Of a DNA stretch of 64,000 nucleotides, positions 49,303 to 57,745 are shown piece after piece (the first letter of the stretch is position 1; each line of letters starts with the position of its first letter). The position numbers and the translations under genes are program-made. The stretch covers positions 744,001 to 808,000 of the forward strand of contig NZ_CP011486.1 in NCBI RefSeq assembly GCF_001653455.1, read 5' to 3'. Below the pieces are notes generated by a model, which saw only the letters and a list, made by a program, of their open reading frames with translations, searched no databases and was not told the origin of the DNA. This stretch comes from Helicobacter pylori. GTDB lineage: Bacteria > Campylobacterota > Campylobacteria > Campylobacterales > Helicobacteraceae.

Positions 49303-49905
49303 CTATTGAAAATAAGTTAAAGTCGTTTTCCCGAATTTTTTCTGTTTGATTATAGCTAAAGTTGCAAGACTTTTAGGCATTTCATGCGTGCTTTCATGCT
49401 CAAACACCACTAAAAGATTTGTTTGATTAAAGCGTTCCAACAACCTTTCTAACGCTTGAAAACATTTTTTATAAATCCCTAAAAACCCGCTTGTTTCAAA
49501 AGGCGGATCCAAATAAAGGATATTCAAAACGCCATTTTTTAAGCGCAGCGTGGGCAAATGTTTGAAAGCGTCATCTAAAAAGGTTTGGATTTCAATTTCT
49601 TTTTTCAAGCGGTTTTTAATAAGAGAAATATTTTCTAAAAGCGTGGCATGAGCGTCTTTATTTTGCTCAAAAAACAAAGCGCTCTTTGCTCCCCTACTCA
49701 AAGCCTCTAACCCCATAGAAGCGCTGCCTGAAAACGCTTCTATAAAATGCGCCCCTTTAATTTCTGCTTGCAAAGTGTTAAAAAACGACTCTCTTACGAT
49801 CGCTTTGGTGGGGCGTGTGCTAGAAATTTTAGGCAAATTCAACCCTAGCCCCTTGCAATCCCCCCCAATAATCTTAAATTTTTTTACTGGTTGATGATTT
49901 GGCAT
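49303..49905 (-). CDS. rsmD: 16S rRNA G966 methyltransferase RsmD
   Basis: The 200-residue Rossmann methyltransferase has KIIGGDCKGLGLNLP at the start, STRPTKAIVRESFFNTL, the SAM-binding FIEAFSGSASMGLEALSRGAK and the catalytic LYLDPPF. All fit RsmD, which makes m2G966. It overlaps the preceding gene by 22 bp and leads into fliL. Confidence 0.88.
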   Translation of the reverse strand: MPNHQPVKKFKIIGGDCKGLGLNLPKISSTRPTKAIVRESFFNTLQAEIKGAHFIEAFSGSASMGLEALSRGAKSALFFEQNKDAHATLLENISLIKNRLKKEIEIQTFLDDAFKHLPTLRLKNGVLNILYLDPPFETSGFLGIYKKCFQALERLLERFNQTNLLVVFEHESTHEMPKSLATLAIIKQKKFGKTTLTYFQ

Positions 49906-50210
49906 AATTTTTGAGTGTATTCTTCTAATAATTTTTGGATCTCTTGCTCTTTAGAATATTTGATTTCTTCGCAAGGTTTTTCGCTCTCTTTTAAGGCGCA
50001 ATAAAAATTTTTTACATCTTCTTTCACGCTCTGTTTGGTGAAAGGCTTTCTTAAGCATTCTTCTATGGAGCATAGGGGCTTACTAATCTCTAGCTTTTCA
50101 TCATCGCTTAAGACAAAGTCGCAAGCTTCCACAGGAGAAAGGCAATCGCTCAAATAAAATTCCAAACTTTTTTGGTGCAACAAAGACTTGCAAGAAAGAA
50201 AAATTTTCAA
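49884..50210 (-). CDS. Uncharacterised cytosolic protein (108 aa)
   Basis: No domain recognised. I place the start at the TTG at 50210, which follows AAAAGGGG at seven bases, rather than an in-frame ATG at 50282 with no ribosome site. The product is mostly helical and has six cysteines, among them SLLHQKSLEFYLSDC, EACDF, SIEEC, NFYC, KPCEE, KLC; such a number is unusual for a cytosolic H. pylori protein and might bind metal. It overlaps rsmD by 22 bp and so is likely translated with it. Confidence 0.55.
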   Translation of the reverse strand: MKIFLSCKSLLHQKSLEFYLSDCLSPVEACDFVLSDDEKLEISKPLCSIEECLRKPFTKQSVKEDVKNFYCALKESEKPCEEIKYSKEQEIQKLLEEYTQKLCQIINQ

Positions 50211-50363
50211 AAAAACCCCTTTTTTACTTTCAATAGTTTTAAATTGTTTCAAATTATAGCAATTCTTTCTTTTAAACACCAACCTTAACTAAATAAAGCT
50301 AAAAATTGTTTCATTTTGTAAAAAAGAAAAATAGAATGTTAAAAGTAGGGTTCAAGTAACACC

Positions 50364-50514
50364 TTTTTTTTGGTATAATGTCGCCAGGTAAGAGCAAAAG
50401 GCGTATTATATTCCTTCCTTCTTTACTATAACTTAGCATTTTAATAAACTTTTTCATTAAAATGTCCTGATACTCTTACCTTAATTGAGAAAGTGGGTTA
50501 GCCGCTCTCATTTT
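50364..50514 (+). ncRNA. Small RNA with T-run promoter, probably NikS (HPnc4160)
   Basis: A perfect TATAAT (50374-50379) is preceded by eight T (50364-50371). Transcription would begin near 50386. The RNA opens AGGTAAGAG, which pairs with CTCTTACCT at 50473-50481, contains an inner stem CATTTTAAT/ATTAAAATG, an exposed TTCCTTCCTTC (50411-50421) complementary to Shine-Dalgarno sequences, and ends in GAGA..GTGG-GTTAG-CCGC-TCTC followed by TTTTT, an intrinsic terminator. About 129 nt. From memory, H. pylori NikS is a sRNA whose level depends on a T-run near its promoter and which base-pairs to virulence mRNAs; position fits, but the name is not proven here. No clear NikR box was seen. The flanking gap (50283-50363 and 50515-50663) is AT-rich with nothing else I can support. 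Confidence 0.65.
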
Positions 50515-50663
50515 TCCAACAAACTAATTTTGAAATCGTAATGTTTAATAGTAAATACTTAGTGTTTAATATTCTAAAAATTCCAAGATATAAGCTCCCC
50601 CCTTAAAAACACGCAAGCTCTTTATGATTTAGTCTTAAAAATGCTTTGATCTTTTTTTATATT

Positions 50664-51691
50664 TCACCCCTTTTTCACAAACTCCACCGCCTTGAAACGC
50701 TCCCCTAAACCTCCGGGGCTAATTAGGGGTTTGATTTTAGCGGCTTCTTTTAAATACCTTTCATAACTCACGCTTTTTGAAAATACCTCCAACAATTCCA
50801 TAAGCCCCATATCAAGCAAAGCGTTAGCCTGCGATTTAAAGAATGAAAATTGCGCATGGTGTTTTTCAAACAAAAAACGCACCAAAGAAAAATTGACATC
50901 ATAAGTCAAGTCGCTTTGCTGATACAAAGAAGCTAAATGGTTTAAAATATCCTTGAAATCCAACGCTTGATGGTTTTTAAAAGCCCTTAAATGCATGTCT
51001 TTCCTCTCTATTGTATCGCCATAATCAAAGCTCAAAAACACCCAAGAAGAAGCCTTATCCAATTTTTCTAACAAATCCTTAATAAAAGCGTTCAAAAATA
51101 ACGGCGCGCACCCTTCTTTTAAATTCAAGGTTTTAAGAAGTTCTTTTGTAGGCTCGTTGATATTATCCCAAACGCTTTGGTGATCATGGGTGATGAAAAG
51201 CATTTGATTGTCTTTGATAATTTCGCAAGCGAATGCGTCAAACAATTCATTAGAAACGACAAACGCACTTTCCTTTTTTTCAAATCAAGCCCTTTTAAAT
51301 CGCAGTTGGTTAAATCTAATTGTGTGGCTTGTTTAAAAGTGGTTTGTTGGATATTTTGCAATTCTATTAAAGGCTCACAGCTGACAAACTCGCATTTTTC
51401 TATCACGCCCTCGCTCAAAGCGTTTAAAAAATTGGCTATATCGCTCAAAAAATGCCCATGGTGAGAGCCAATTTCTACAATTTTTAAAGGCAAAAATAAT
51501 TTTTCTTCTTCTAAAAGTTTGATGATATAAAACGCCATAGCACCCCCAAAAAACTTGCTCAAAGACACCGAAGTGTAAAAATCCCCTTTTTGACCGATAC
51601 TAGCCTTTCTGTAATACCCTTTTTTTCCATAAAGCCACTCTTGCATGTAATTCCCAAACGAACGCACGATTTTCCTTTCATTTAAACTCAT
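50664..51691 (-). pseudogene. MidA/NDUFAF7-like SAM-dependent methyltransferase, frameshifted
   Basis: The N-terminal part (MSLNERKIVRSFGNYMQEWLYGKKGYYRK, GDFYTSVSLSKFFGGAMAF, IVEIGSHHGHFLSDIANFL) matches the SAM-binding start of the MidA/DUF185 family, which in mitochondria helps assemble complex I. The frame breaks at a run of seven A on the coding strand (51274-51280 as T7). With eight A it continues KKKESAFVVSNELFDAFACEII and runs on to 50664, about 342 residues; SNELFDAF is the family's conserved NE-x-DA motif. So one base is missing, or the sequence has an indel error. Substrate unknown. Confidence 0.8.
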
Positions 51692-51792
51692 CTCAATCGC
51701 AATAAGAGAGCGCTATTCTAGTCAAAATTGCCTTATTTTTGCGCTATGATATTTGATGATTTTTTAAGCTAGTTTAGTAGGGAGTTAGTGGT

Positions 51793-52410
51793 TTGGAAAT
51801 TTTAAGGCGAGAATGTGGGGCGGTGGAAGAAAACGCTTATATTGTGAAGCTTTCTAGTGGGATAGATTTCATTATAGATCCCGGATTTTCTAGCAGCGAA
51901 TGGGTGTTAGAAAACGCCAAAAACCCTAAAGCGATTTTAATCACGCATGGGCATTATGACCATGTCTGGGATAGCGCCCAACTATCAAAAATCCTTAAAA
52001 ATACCCCCATTTACGCCCCTAAAGATGATGTGTTCATGCTAGAAAATGATATTTTTCATTTGGGCATGCCCGTTTTTAGCCCCAATTTTAGCGTGCCTTG
52101 CAACAAAGGTTGCACGACTTTAGAGATAGCAAACACGACCATTAAATACTGGCATTTTCCCGGACACACGCCCGGCTGTTCTATCATAGAAATAGAAGGG
52201 GTGATTTTTAGCGGGGATTTTATTTTTTATCGCAGCATTGGCCGTTATGATTTCCCTTATTCTAATGAAAAAGACATGAAAGAGTCCTTGATAAGGTTTC
52301 AAAATTTAGATTTTTCTAAAGACATAGAGATTTATCCAGGGCATGGGGATAAAACGAGTTTTTTTGCTGAAAGAGAGCATTCTAAAATTTGGGTTTCAAG
52401 GATGGCTTAA
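51793..52410 (+). CDS. Metallo-beta-lactamase-fold hydrolase (glyoxalase II-like)
   Basis: The 205-residue product has THGHYDHVWD near residue 53 (HxHxDH), a second histidine in WHFPGHTPGCS, an aspartate in IFSGDFIFYRSIGRYDFPYS and a final histidine in YPGHGDKT. Those are the zinc ligands of the glyoxalase II-type hydrolases. Thiolester hydrolysis is likely; the substrate is not known. Start appears to be TTG, after GGGAGTTAGTGG. The ThiF-like gene begins immediately after its stop. Confidence 0.8.
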   Translation: MEILRRECGAVEENAYIVKLSSGIDFIIDPGFSSSEWVLENAKNPKAILITHGHYDHVWDSAQLSKILKNTPIYAPKDDVFMLENDIFHLGMPVFSPNFSVPCNKGCTTLEIANTTIKYWHFPGHTPGCSIIEIEGVIFSGDFIFYRSIGRYDFPYSNEKDMKESLIRFQNLDFSKDIEIYPGHGDKTSFFAEREHSKIWVSRMA

Positions 52411-53178
52411 TTGCTAAGCCAGCTAGAAAAAGAGCGTTATTTGCGCCATATCATGCTAGAAGATGTGGGCGAAGAGGGCCAATTAAAGCTTTTACAATCT
52501 AGCGTTCTAGTCGTTGGAGCTGGGGGGCTTGGCTCAGTGGTTTTAATGTATTTGTGTGCTGCTGGGATAGGAAAAATAGGCGTTGTAGATTTTGATGTAG
52601 TAAAGATGAGTAATTTGCAACGCCAAATCATCCATTCACAGGATTTTTTAAACCAATCTAAAGTCTCTAGCGCGAAAGCCCGCTTGAAACAACTCAATGC
52701 GGGTATTGAAATAGAGATTTTTGAAGAACGCTTTAAGGCCAATAACGCTCTTTCTCTCATAGGGCCTTATGACTTTATCATAGACGCTACAGACAATTTT
52801 GACGCTAAATTTTTGATTAATGACGCTTGCGTGTTAGCCCAAAAACCCTATTCGCATGCTGGAGTTTTAGAATACAGAGGACAAAGCATGAGCGTTTTAC
52901 CCCATAGCGCATGTTTAGCGTGTGTTTTTGACAAGCCCCCTAAAAAGGGATTAAATCCTACTTCAGGGCTTTTTGGGGTCTTGCCTGGAATTTTAGGGTG
53001 TATCCAAGCGAGTGAATGCCTTAAATATTTTTTAGGGTTTGAAACTTTACTTATAAATACTTTACTTATAGCCGATATTAAAACGATGGATTTTAAAAAA
53101 ATTCAAGCTTCCAAAAACCCTGAATGTAGGGTTTGTGGCGCGCATAAAATCACGCATTTACAAGATTATGAAATTTAG
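52411..53178 (+). CDS. ThiF/MoeB-family adenylyltransferase
   Basis: An E1-like enzyme activating the C-terminus of a ubiquitin-like sulfur carrier. It has LVVGAGGLGSVVLMYLCAAGIGKIGVVDFDVV with the nucleotide motif, NLQRQIIH, DATDNFDAKFLINDAC, and zinc cysteines CLACVF..CRVCG. The length of 255 residues is normal. The start is TTG, directly after the previous TAA. Substrates could be MoaD (40648-40872), whose GG end fits, or ThiS; the choice is not settled by sequence. Confidence 0.85.
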   Translation: MLSQLEKERYLRHIMLEDVGEEGQLKLLQSSVLVVGAGGLGSVVLMYLCAAGIGKIGVVDFDVVKMSNLQRQIIHSQDFLNQSKVSSAKARLKQLNAGIEIEIFEERFKANNALSLIGPYDFIIDATDNFDAKFLINDACVLAQKPYSHAGVLEYRGQSMSVLPHSACLACVFDKPPKKGLNPTSGLFGVLPGILGCIQASECLKYFLGFETLLINTLLIADIKTMDFKKIQASKNPECRVCGAHKITHLQDYEI

Positions 53179-53193
53179 ATTAAGGGGTAAATT

Positions 53194-53967
53194 TTGGATC
53201 TATCAACCATACTAGGCTTGGTATTGGCGGTCGCTTCTATTTCGCTAGGCGATATTTTAGAAGATGGTAACCCGTTGCACATTATCCATTTGAGTTCAGT
53301 CATTATCATCGTGCCTACTTCGCTTTTTGCCGCCATGACAGGCACGCATGCACGTTACGTGAAAGCCGCTTACAAAGAAATAAAAATTGTTTTTTTAAAC
53401 CCTAAAATCAATTTAAACGAAACCATTAAAAATTTGGTGGAATTGGCCACTTTAGCCAGAAAAGATGGGGTATTGAGTTTAGAGGGGCGGGTGGCGCAAA
53501 TTGAAGACGATTTCACCCGTAATGGCCTGTCTATGATCATAGATGGTAAGGATCTCAAATCCGTTAAAGAAAGCTTAGAAATCAGCATTGAAGAAATGGA
53601 AGAATACTACCACGGCGCCGCTCATTATTGGGAGACTGCCGGCGAAACCGCGCCTACGATGGGGTTAGTGGGGGCGGTTATGGGGCTTATGCTAGCTCTA
53701 CAAAAACTAGACAACCCGGCTGAAATGGCAGCAGGGATCGCTGGGGCATTTACGGCTACTGTTACAGGGATTATGTGTTCTTATGCGATTTTTGGCCCTT
53801 TTGGGCATAAGCTCAAGGCTAAGTCTAAAGACATTATTAAAGAAAAAACCGTTCTTTTAGAGGGGATTTTAGGCATCGCTAATGGGGAAAATCCAAGGGA
53901 TTTAGAAAACAAACTCTTAAATTACATCGCTCCCGGTGAGCCTAAAAAGTCTCAATTTGAAGGCTAA
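53194..53967 (+). CDS. motA: Flagellar motor stator MotA
   Basis: MotA with MotB forms the proton-driven stator. Four membrane segments, a conserved cytosolic loop (ARKDGVLSLEGRVAQIEDDF with charged residues for rotor contact) and a periplasmic-side ETAGETAPTMGLVGAVMGLMLAL. The length of 257 residues is normal. The start is TTG with AAGGGG upstream. motB starts 2 bp after the stop. Confidence 0.95.
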   Translation: MDLSTILGLVLAVASISLGDILEDGNPLHIIHLSSVIIIVPTSLFAAMTGTHARYVKAAYKEIKIVFLNPKINLNETIKNLVELATLARKDGVLSLEGRVAQIEDDFTRNGLSMIIDGKDLKSVKESLEISIEEMEEYYHGAAHYWETAGETAPTMGLVGAVMGLMLALQKLDNPAEMAAGIAGAFTATVTGIMCSYAIFGPFGHKLKAKSKDIIKEKTVLLEGILGIANGENPRDLENKLLNYIAPGEPKKSQFEG

Positions 53968-53969
53968 AC

Positions 53970-54743
53970 ATGGCTAAGAAAAACAAACCCACCGAATGCC
54001 CCGCCGGCGAAAAATGGGCGGTTCCTTATGCGGACTTTTTGTCGTTGTTGCTTGCGCTTTTTATCGCTCTTTATGCGATTTCAGCGGTCAATAAATCCAA
54101 AGTGGAAGCCTTAAAAACCGAATTCATTAAAATTTTCAATTACGCTCCCAAACCAGAAGCGATGCAGCCGGTTTTAGTGATCCCCCCTGATTCAGGAAAA
54201 GAAGAAGAACAAATGGCGAGTGAAAGCTCCAAGCCGGCTTCACAAAACACCGAAACAAAAGCCACTATCGCTCGCAAAGGCGAAGGCAGTGTTTTAGAGC
54301 AAATTGATCAAGGCTCTGTTTTAAAGCTCCCCTCTAGTTTGCTGTTTGAAAACGCTACTTCAGATACCATTAATCAAGACATGATGCTTTATATTGAACG
54401 GATCGCTAAAATCATTCAAAAACTCCCTAAAAGGGTGCATATTAATGTGAGAGGTTTTACAGATGATACGCCTTTAACTAAAACCCGTTTTAAAAGCCAT
54501 TACGAATTGGCCGCTAATCGCGCTTATAGGGTGATGAAAGTCCTTATGCAATACGGCGTAGACCCTAATCAATTGTCTTTTTCTTCTTATGGCTCTACAA
54601 ACCCTATCGCGCCTAATGACTCCCTAGAAAACAGAATGAAAAACAACCGTGTGGAAATCTTTTTTTCAACCGATGCGAATGATTTGAGCAAGATCCATTC
54701 TATTTTAGATGAAGAGTTCAATCCCCACAAACAGCAAGAATAA
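53970..54743 (+). CDS. motB: Flagellar motor stator MotB
   Basis: One membrane helix at the N-terminus with the proton-carrying aspartate (WAVPYADFLSLLLALFIALYAIS, about Asp23), then an OmpA-like peptidoglycan-binding domain (VNVRGFTDDTPL-type INVRGFTDDTPL, NRAYRVMKVL, SSYGSTNPIAPND, NRRVEI-like KNNRVEIFF). The length of 257 residues is normal. Follows motA by 2 bp and is followed by the next gene after 5 bp. Confidence 0.95.
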   Translation: MAKKNKPTECPAGEKWAVPYADFLSLLLALFIALYAISAVNKSKVEALKTEFIKIFNYAPKPEAMQPVLVIPPDSGKEEEQMASESSKPASQNTETKATIARKGEGSVLEQIDQGSVLKLPSSLLFENATSDTINQDMMLYIERIAKIIQKLPKRVHINVRGFTDDTPLTKTRFKSHYELAANRAYRVMKVLMQYGVDPNQLSFSSYGSTNPIAPNDSLENRMKNNRVEIFFSTDANDLSKIHSILDEEFNPHKQQE

Positions 54744-54748
54744 GTCGC

Positions 54749-55186
54749 ATGAAACCAATTTTTTTGTTAATCTTTCTGTTTTTAACAAGCCTTGTCGCTA
54801 GAGATAAGGACGCTTCTTCAAACCTTTTTGATTTGATTGATAAAGGGATTAATAGAGAACAAGAATTAAAAGAGCAAGAGCAAAAAATGCGTTTAAAAAT
54901 CGCTCAAAGCCCTTTGGTGGCTTTAGAAATTGTCCCCCAAAAAACGCCCTATTTGGAATGGCAAGGGGCTAGAGAATCGTATTATTTAAAGGTGAGCGCT
55001 CTAGTAGAGAGTGTGGTCATCTTAAAAATTGACATCAATCAAGGCCGTTCTTGCGCGCTCTACCCCACGCCAAAAAGCGTTTCTTTAGTGAGGAATCAAA
55101 GCGTAGCCTATGAAATTTTATGCGAAAACCAGCCCTTATGGATAGAAGTTAGCACGAATTTAGGCAAACGAACCTTTCAATTTTAA
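54749..55186 (+). CDS. Small exported protein downstream of motB
   Basis: A signal peptide (MKPIFLLIFLFLTSLVA) is followed by a helix DLIDKGINREQELKEQEQKMRLKI and then strands such as YLEWQGARESYYLKVSALVE and LCENQPLWIEVSTNLGKRTFQF, with two cysteines (CAL, LCE) that might form a disulfide. Probably periplasmic. No domain recognised. It starts 5 bp after motB, so it is likely in the mot transcript; a motility role is a guess from position. Confidence 0.6.
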   Translation: MKPIFLLIFLFLTSLVARDKDASSNLFDLIDKGINREQELKEQEQKMRLKIAQSPLVALEIVPQKTPYLEWQGARESYYLKVSALVESVVILKIDINQGRSCALYPTPKSVSLVRNQSVAYEILCENQPLWIEVSTNLGKRTFQF

Positions 55187-55250
55187 CCTATAACTAACGC
55201 TAAAGAATGCCTTTAGCGTTTTAAAACCCCTTTATTAGAATAAGTTTGGT

Positions 55251-55256
55251 TATAAT
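55251..55256 (+). promoter_or_regulatory. TATAAT directly before an ATG (possible leaderless start)
   Basis: TATAAT ends eight bases before the ATG at 55264. A transcript starting about seven bases after the box would begin at or next to that ATG, so the mRNA would have little or no leader. Upstream of this ATG there is no Shine-Dalgarno, which agrees. Confidence 0.45.
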
Positions 55257-55263
55257 GCTAAGC

Positions 55264-56910
55264 ATGGGCGTTTTTAAACAATTGATCAAAGAATTGTATG
55301 AATGGTTGATCCATTCTTTAGATATAGCGATACAACATTTAGTTGCAATGGTGTTAAAAATAAGCGTGGTAAAATATTTGATAAAAGAATTTCATGATCG
55401 CTTTATTTATTTTATAGATTTGATCGCGCAACATTTTATCATCGTTTCGCTTTCTAGTCTTATCGTGCTGGTGTTTGGGGTTTTGATTGGGGTTTTTGTG
55501 TTTTACAATTCAAAGGCTAGAGCCTTTTTACTCCCTGTGGTGAATTTCCTCTACACCATTCCTTCGCTGGCGTTATTTGCATTATTTATTCCGTTGATTG
55601 GGGTGGGGTTAAAAAACGCCCTTTTAGTGTTGGTCTTATACGGCTTATTGCCGATTGTCCATAGCACTTATAACGCTTTAAAAGAGGGGAGAGAAGAAGT
55701 CATTAAGGCCGCTATTGGGCTAGGGTGTAACCCCAAAGAGTTGTTTTTTAGGGTGCAATTCTTACTCGCTATCCCCCAAATTTTAGTGGGCTTAAGGATT
55801 GCGGTGGTGATGTTGGTGGCGATGGCTGGGATTGGGGCGCTCATTGGGGCTGGGGGATTAGGGCAAGCGATTTTTAGAGGGCTAAACACACAAAACACCA
55901 CGCTTTTAGTGGCGGGTAGTTTCATTATTGCGGTTTTTAGCGTTTTAGCGGATCAATTTGTGAGCGTGTTCCAGCATGAAAACGCCTTGCAACGCCTGCT
56001 TTCTCAAAACGCTACCCAAAAACAAAAAAGAAGGGTTTATGTCAGTTTAGCGGTATTCCTCTTTTTATTGCTAGCGAGCGTATTATGGCTAGCGCCTAGA
56101 AACACCATAGAAGAAAAGCCTTTAGTCGTGGCGACAAAACCTAACAGCGAGCAGTATATTTTGGGCGAGATTTTAAGCCTTTTGTTAGAAAAACACCATA
56201 TTCCCATTAAGCGAGCGTTTGGCATTGGTGGAGGGACGATGAATATCCATCCGGCCTTACTTAGGGGCGATTTTGATTTGTATGTGGAATATACCGGCAC
56301 CGCTTGGGTGAATACGCTCAAAAACCCTTTGACTCAAAAAGTGGATTTTGAAACGATTAAAAAGCGTTATGAGAAAGAATTTAATCTTTTGTGGGTGGGG
56401 CTTTTGGGCTTTAACAACACCTATTCCTTAGCGATTTCTAAAGAGGACGCTCAAAAATACGCTATTGAAACTTTCAGCGATCTAGCCTTTCATAGCTCTA
56501 ATTTTGATTTTGGCGCGGAGTTTGACTTTTTTGAAAGAGAGGACGCTTTTAAGGGTTTAGTGAAAGCCTATCGCTTCCATTTTAGAAGTTTGCATGAAAT
56601 GGATATTAATTTGCGTTATAAGAGTTTTGAATCCCATAAAATCAACGCTTTAGATGTTTTCACGACAGACGCTCAAATCAAAGAGCTTGATTTAAAGGTG
56701 CTTAAGGACGATAAAGGCTTTTTCCCTAATTATCAAGCCGGTATTGTTATAAGAAAAGAAATTGTCAAAAAATACCCTGAAGTGTTAGAACTCTTAGAAA
56801 AAATAAAGATTGGCGATGAAAAAATGCAAGATTTAAACTATCAGGTGGAAGTGTTGAAAAAAAGCCCCCAAATAGTGGCTAAAGACTTTTTAGAAAGCAT
56901 GGGGTTATAA
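55264..56910 (+). CDS. proWX: Osmoprotectant ABC transporter, fused permease and binding protein (ProWX-like)
   Basis: The N-terminal half (about 30-260) is a binding-protein-dependent permease: LSSLIVLVFGVLIGVFVFYNSK, then TIPSLALFALFIPLIGVGLKNALLVLVLYGLLPIV, and the EAA-like loop REEVIKAAIGLGCNPKELFFRVQ. The C-terminal half (about 280-548) is a periplasmic glycine-betaine/choline binding domain (GIGGGTMNIHPALLRGDFDLYVEYTGTAW). Such fusions occur in Helicobacter and Listeria-type systems. I chose the ATG at 55264 over TTG/ATG starts at 55246 and 55255 because those overlap the -10 box. The ATPase follows 2 bp downstream. Substrate is inferred. Confidence 0.8.
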   Translation: MGVFKQLIKELYEWLIHSLDIAIQHLVAMVLKISVVKYLIKEFHDRFIYFIDLIAQHFIIVSLSSLIVLVFGVLIGVFVFYNSKARAFLLPVVNFLYTIPSLALFALFIPLIGVGLKNALLVLVLYGLLPIVHSTYNALKEGREEVIKAAIGLGCNPKELFFRVQFLLAIPQILVGLRIAVVMLVAMAGIGALIGAGGLGQAIFRGLNTQNTTLLVAGSFIIAVFSVLADQFVSVFQHENALQRLLSQNATQKQKRRVYVSLAVFLFLLLASVLWLAPRNTIEEKPLVVATKPNSEQYILGEILSLLLEKHHIPIKRAFGIGGGTMNIHPALLRGDFDLYVEYTGTAWVNTLKNPLTQKVDFETIKKRYEKEFNLLWVGLLGFNNTYSLAISKEDAQKYAIETFSDLAFHSSNFDFGAEFDFFEREDAFKGLVKAYRFHFRSLHEMDINLRYKSFESHKINALDVFTTDAQIKELDLKVLKDDKGFFPNYQAGIVIRKEIVKKYPEVLELLEKIKIGDEKMQDLNYQVEVLKKSPQIVAKDFLESMGL

Positions 56911-56912
56911 GC

Positions 56913-57557
56913 ATGGAAGAAATCGTTACAATAGAGAATCTATCTTTTAATTACCACAATCGCGCGATTTTTAAAGATTTTAATTTAAGCATTCAAAAAG
57001 GGGATTTTTTATGCATTTTAGGGGAGAGCGGGAGCGGTAAAAGCACGCTTTTAGGTTTGATTTTAGGGCTTTTAAAACCCAATCTGGGGAGGATTAAAAT
57101 CTTTAATGAAACCCTTGATTCAAACAACGCTTTTTTACGCCAAAAAATAGGCTATATCGCTCAAGGTAATTCCTTATTCCCTCATTTAAACGCCTTACAA
57201 AACATGACTTTTTGTCTTAATTTGCAAGGCATTGACAAACAAGCCGCTCAAAAAGAAGCCAAAGTTTTAGCGTTAAAAATGGGGTTAGATGAGAATATTA
57301 TGGATAAATTCCCTAACGAATTGAGTGGGGGGCAAGCCCAAAGAGTGGGCATTATTAGGGGGATTATCCACAGGCCAGAACTCATTTTATTAGATGAACC
57401 TTTTAGCGCTTTAGATAGTTCTAATCGCAAGAATTTGCAAGATCTCATCAAAGAGATACACCAAAATTCTCACGCCACTTTTATTATGGTAACGCATGAT
57501 GAGAGCGAGGCCCAAAGATTGGCCACAAAAACCCTAGAAATCAAAGCCTTTAAATAG
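56913..57557 (+). CDS. proV: ABC transporter ATPase (ProV-like)
   Basis: Walker A LGESGSGKSTLLGL near residue 36, signature LSGGQAQRVG near 134, Walker B LILLDEPFSALDSS, and the H-loop MVTHDESEA. At 214 residues it lacks the C-terminal CBS domain that glycine-betaine ATPases often carry, so osmoregulation through CBS is unlikely. It directly follows the permease/binding protein and powers it. Confidence 0.88.
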   Translation: MEEIVTIENLSFNYHNRAIFKDFNLSIQKGDFLCILGESGSGKSTLLGLILGLLKPNLGRIKIFNETLDSNNAFLRQKIGYIAQGNSLFPHLNALQNMTFCLNLQGIDKQAAQKEAKVLALKMGLDENIMDKFPNELSGGQAQRVGIIRGIIHRPELILLDEPFSALDSSNRKNLQDLIKEIHQNSHATFIMVTHDESEAQRLATKTLEIKAFK

Positions 57558-57565
57558 TAGTGTTT

Positions 57566-57745
57566 TTAAGGCTGATTTAAAAATTCTGGCGTGGTGTTAT
57601 TGGTGGGCGTTTGCATAGAAGAATTAGAGCTGTTTGAAGTTTTTTTAGCCGGCTTTTCATTAAATGGAGGGGCTTTATAGCCGCAAGCTTGAATGGTTAG
57701 CGCCACAAGCGTTAAAAAGCATGTTAAGATCAGTTTATGGAACAA
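57566..57745 (-). CDS. Small LptM-like lipoprotein (59 aa), antisense to neighbouring genes
   Basis: On the minus strand a TTG at 57745 follows AAGGAG with an 8-base spacer. The product MFHKLILTCFLTLVALTIQA then CGYKAPPFNEKP... has a clean lipobox (IQAC), and CGYKAPP is like the CGxKGPL start of LptM/YifL, a small outer-membrane lipoprotein that helps mature LptD. The tail is low-complexity (Ser, Asn, Thr, Pro) and ends EFLNQP. It overlaps the plus-strand 57737 gene by 9 bp and lies in the gap after proV. LptM identity is tentative. Confidence 0.65.
   Translation of the reverse strand: MFHKLILTCFLTLVALTIQACGYKAPPFNEKPAKKTSNSSNSSMQTPTNNTTPEFLNQP

Noticed and set aside
50404-50431. NikR operator (TATTATA..TACTATA) within the sRNA
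   Set aside because: The half-sites match the NikR consensus poorly and their spacing is wrong, so I would not call it.
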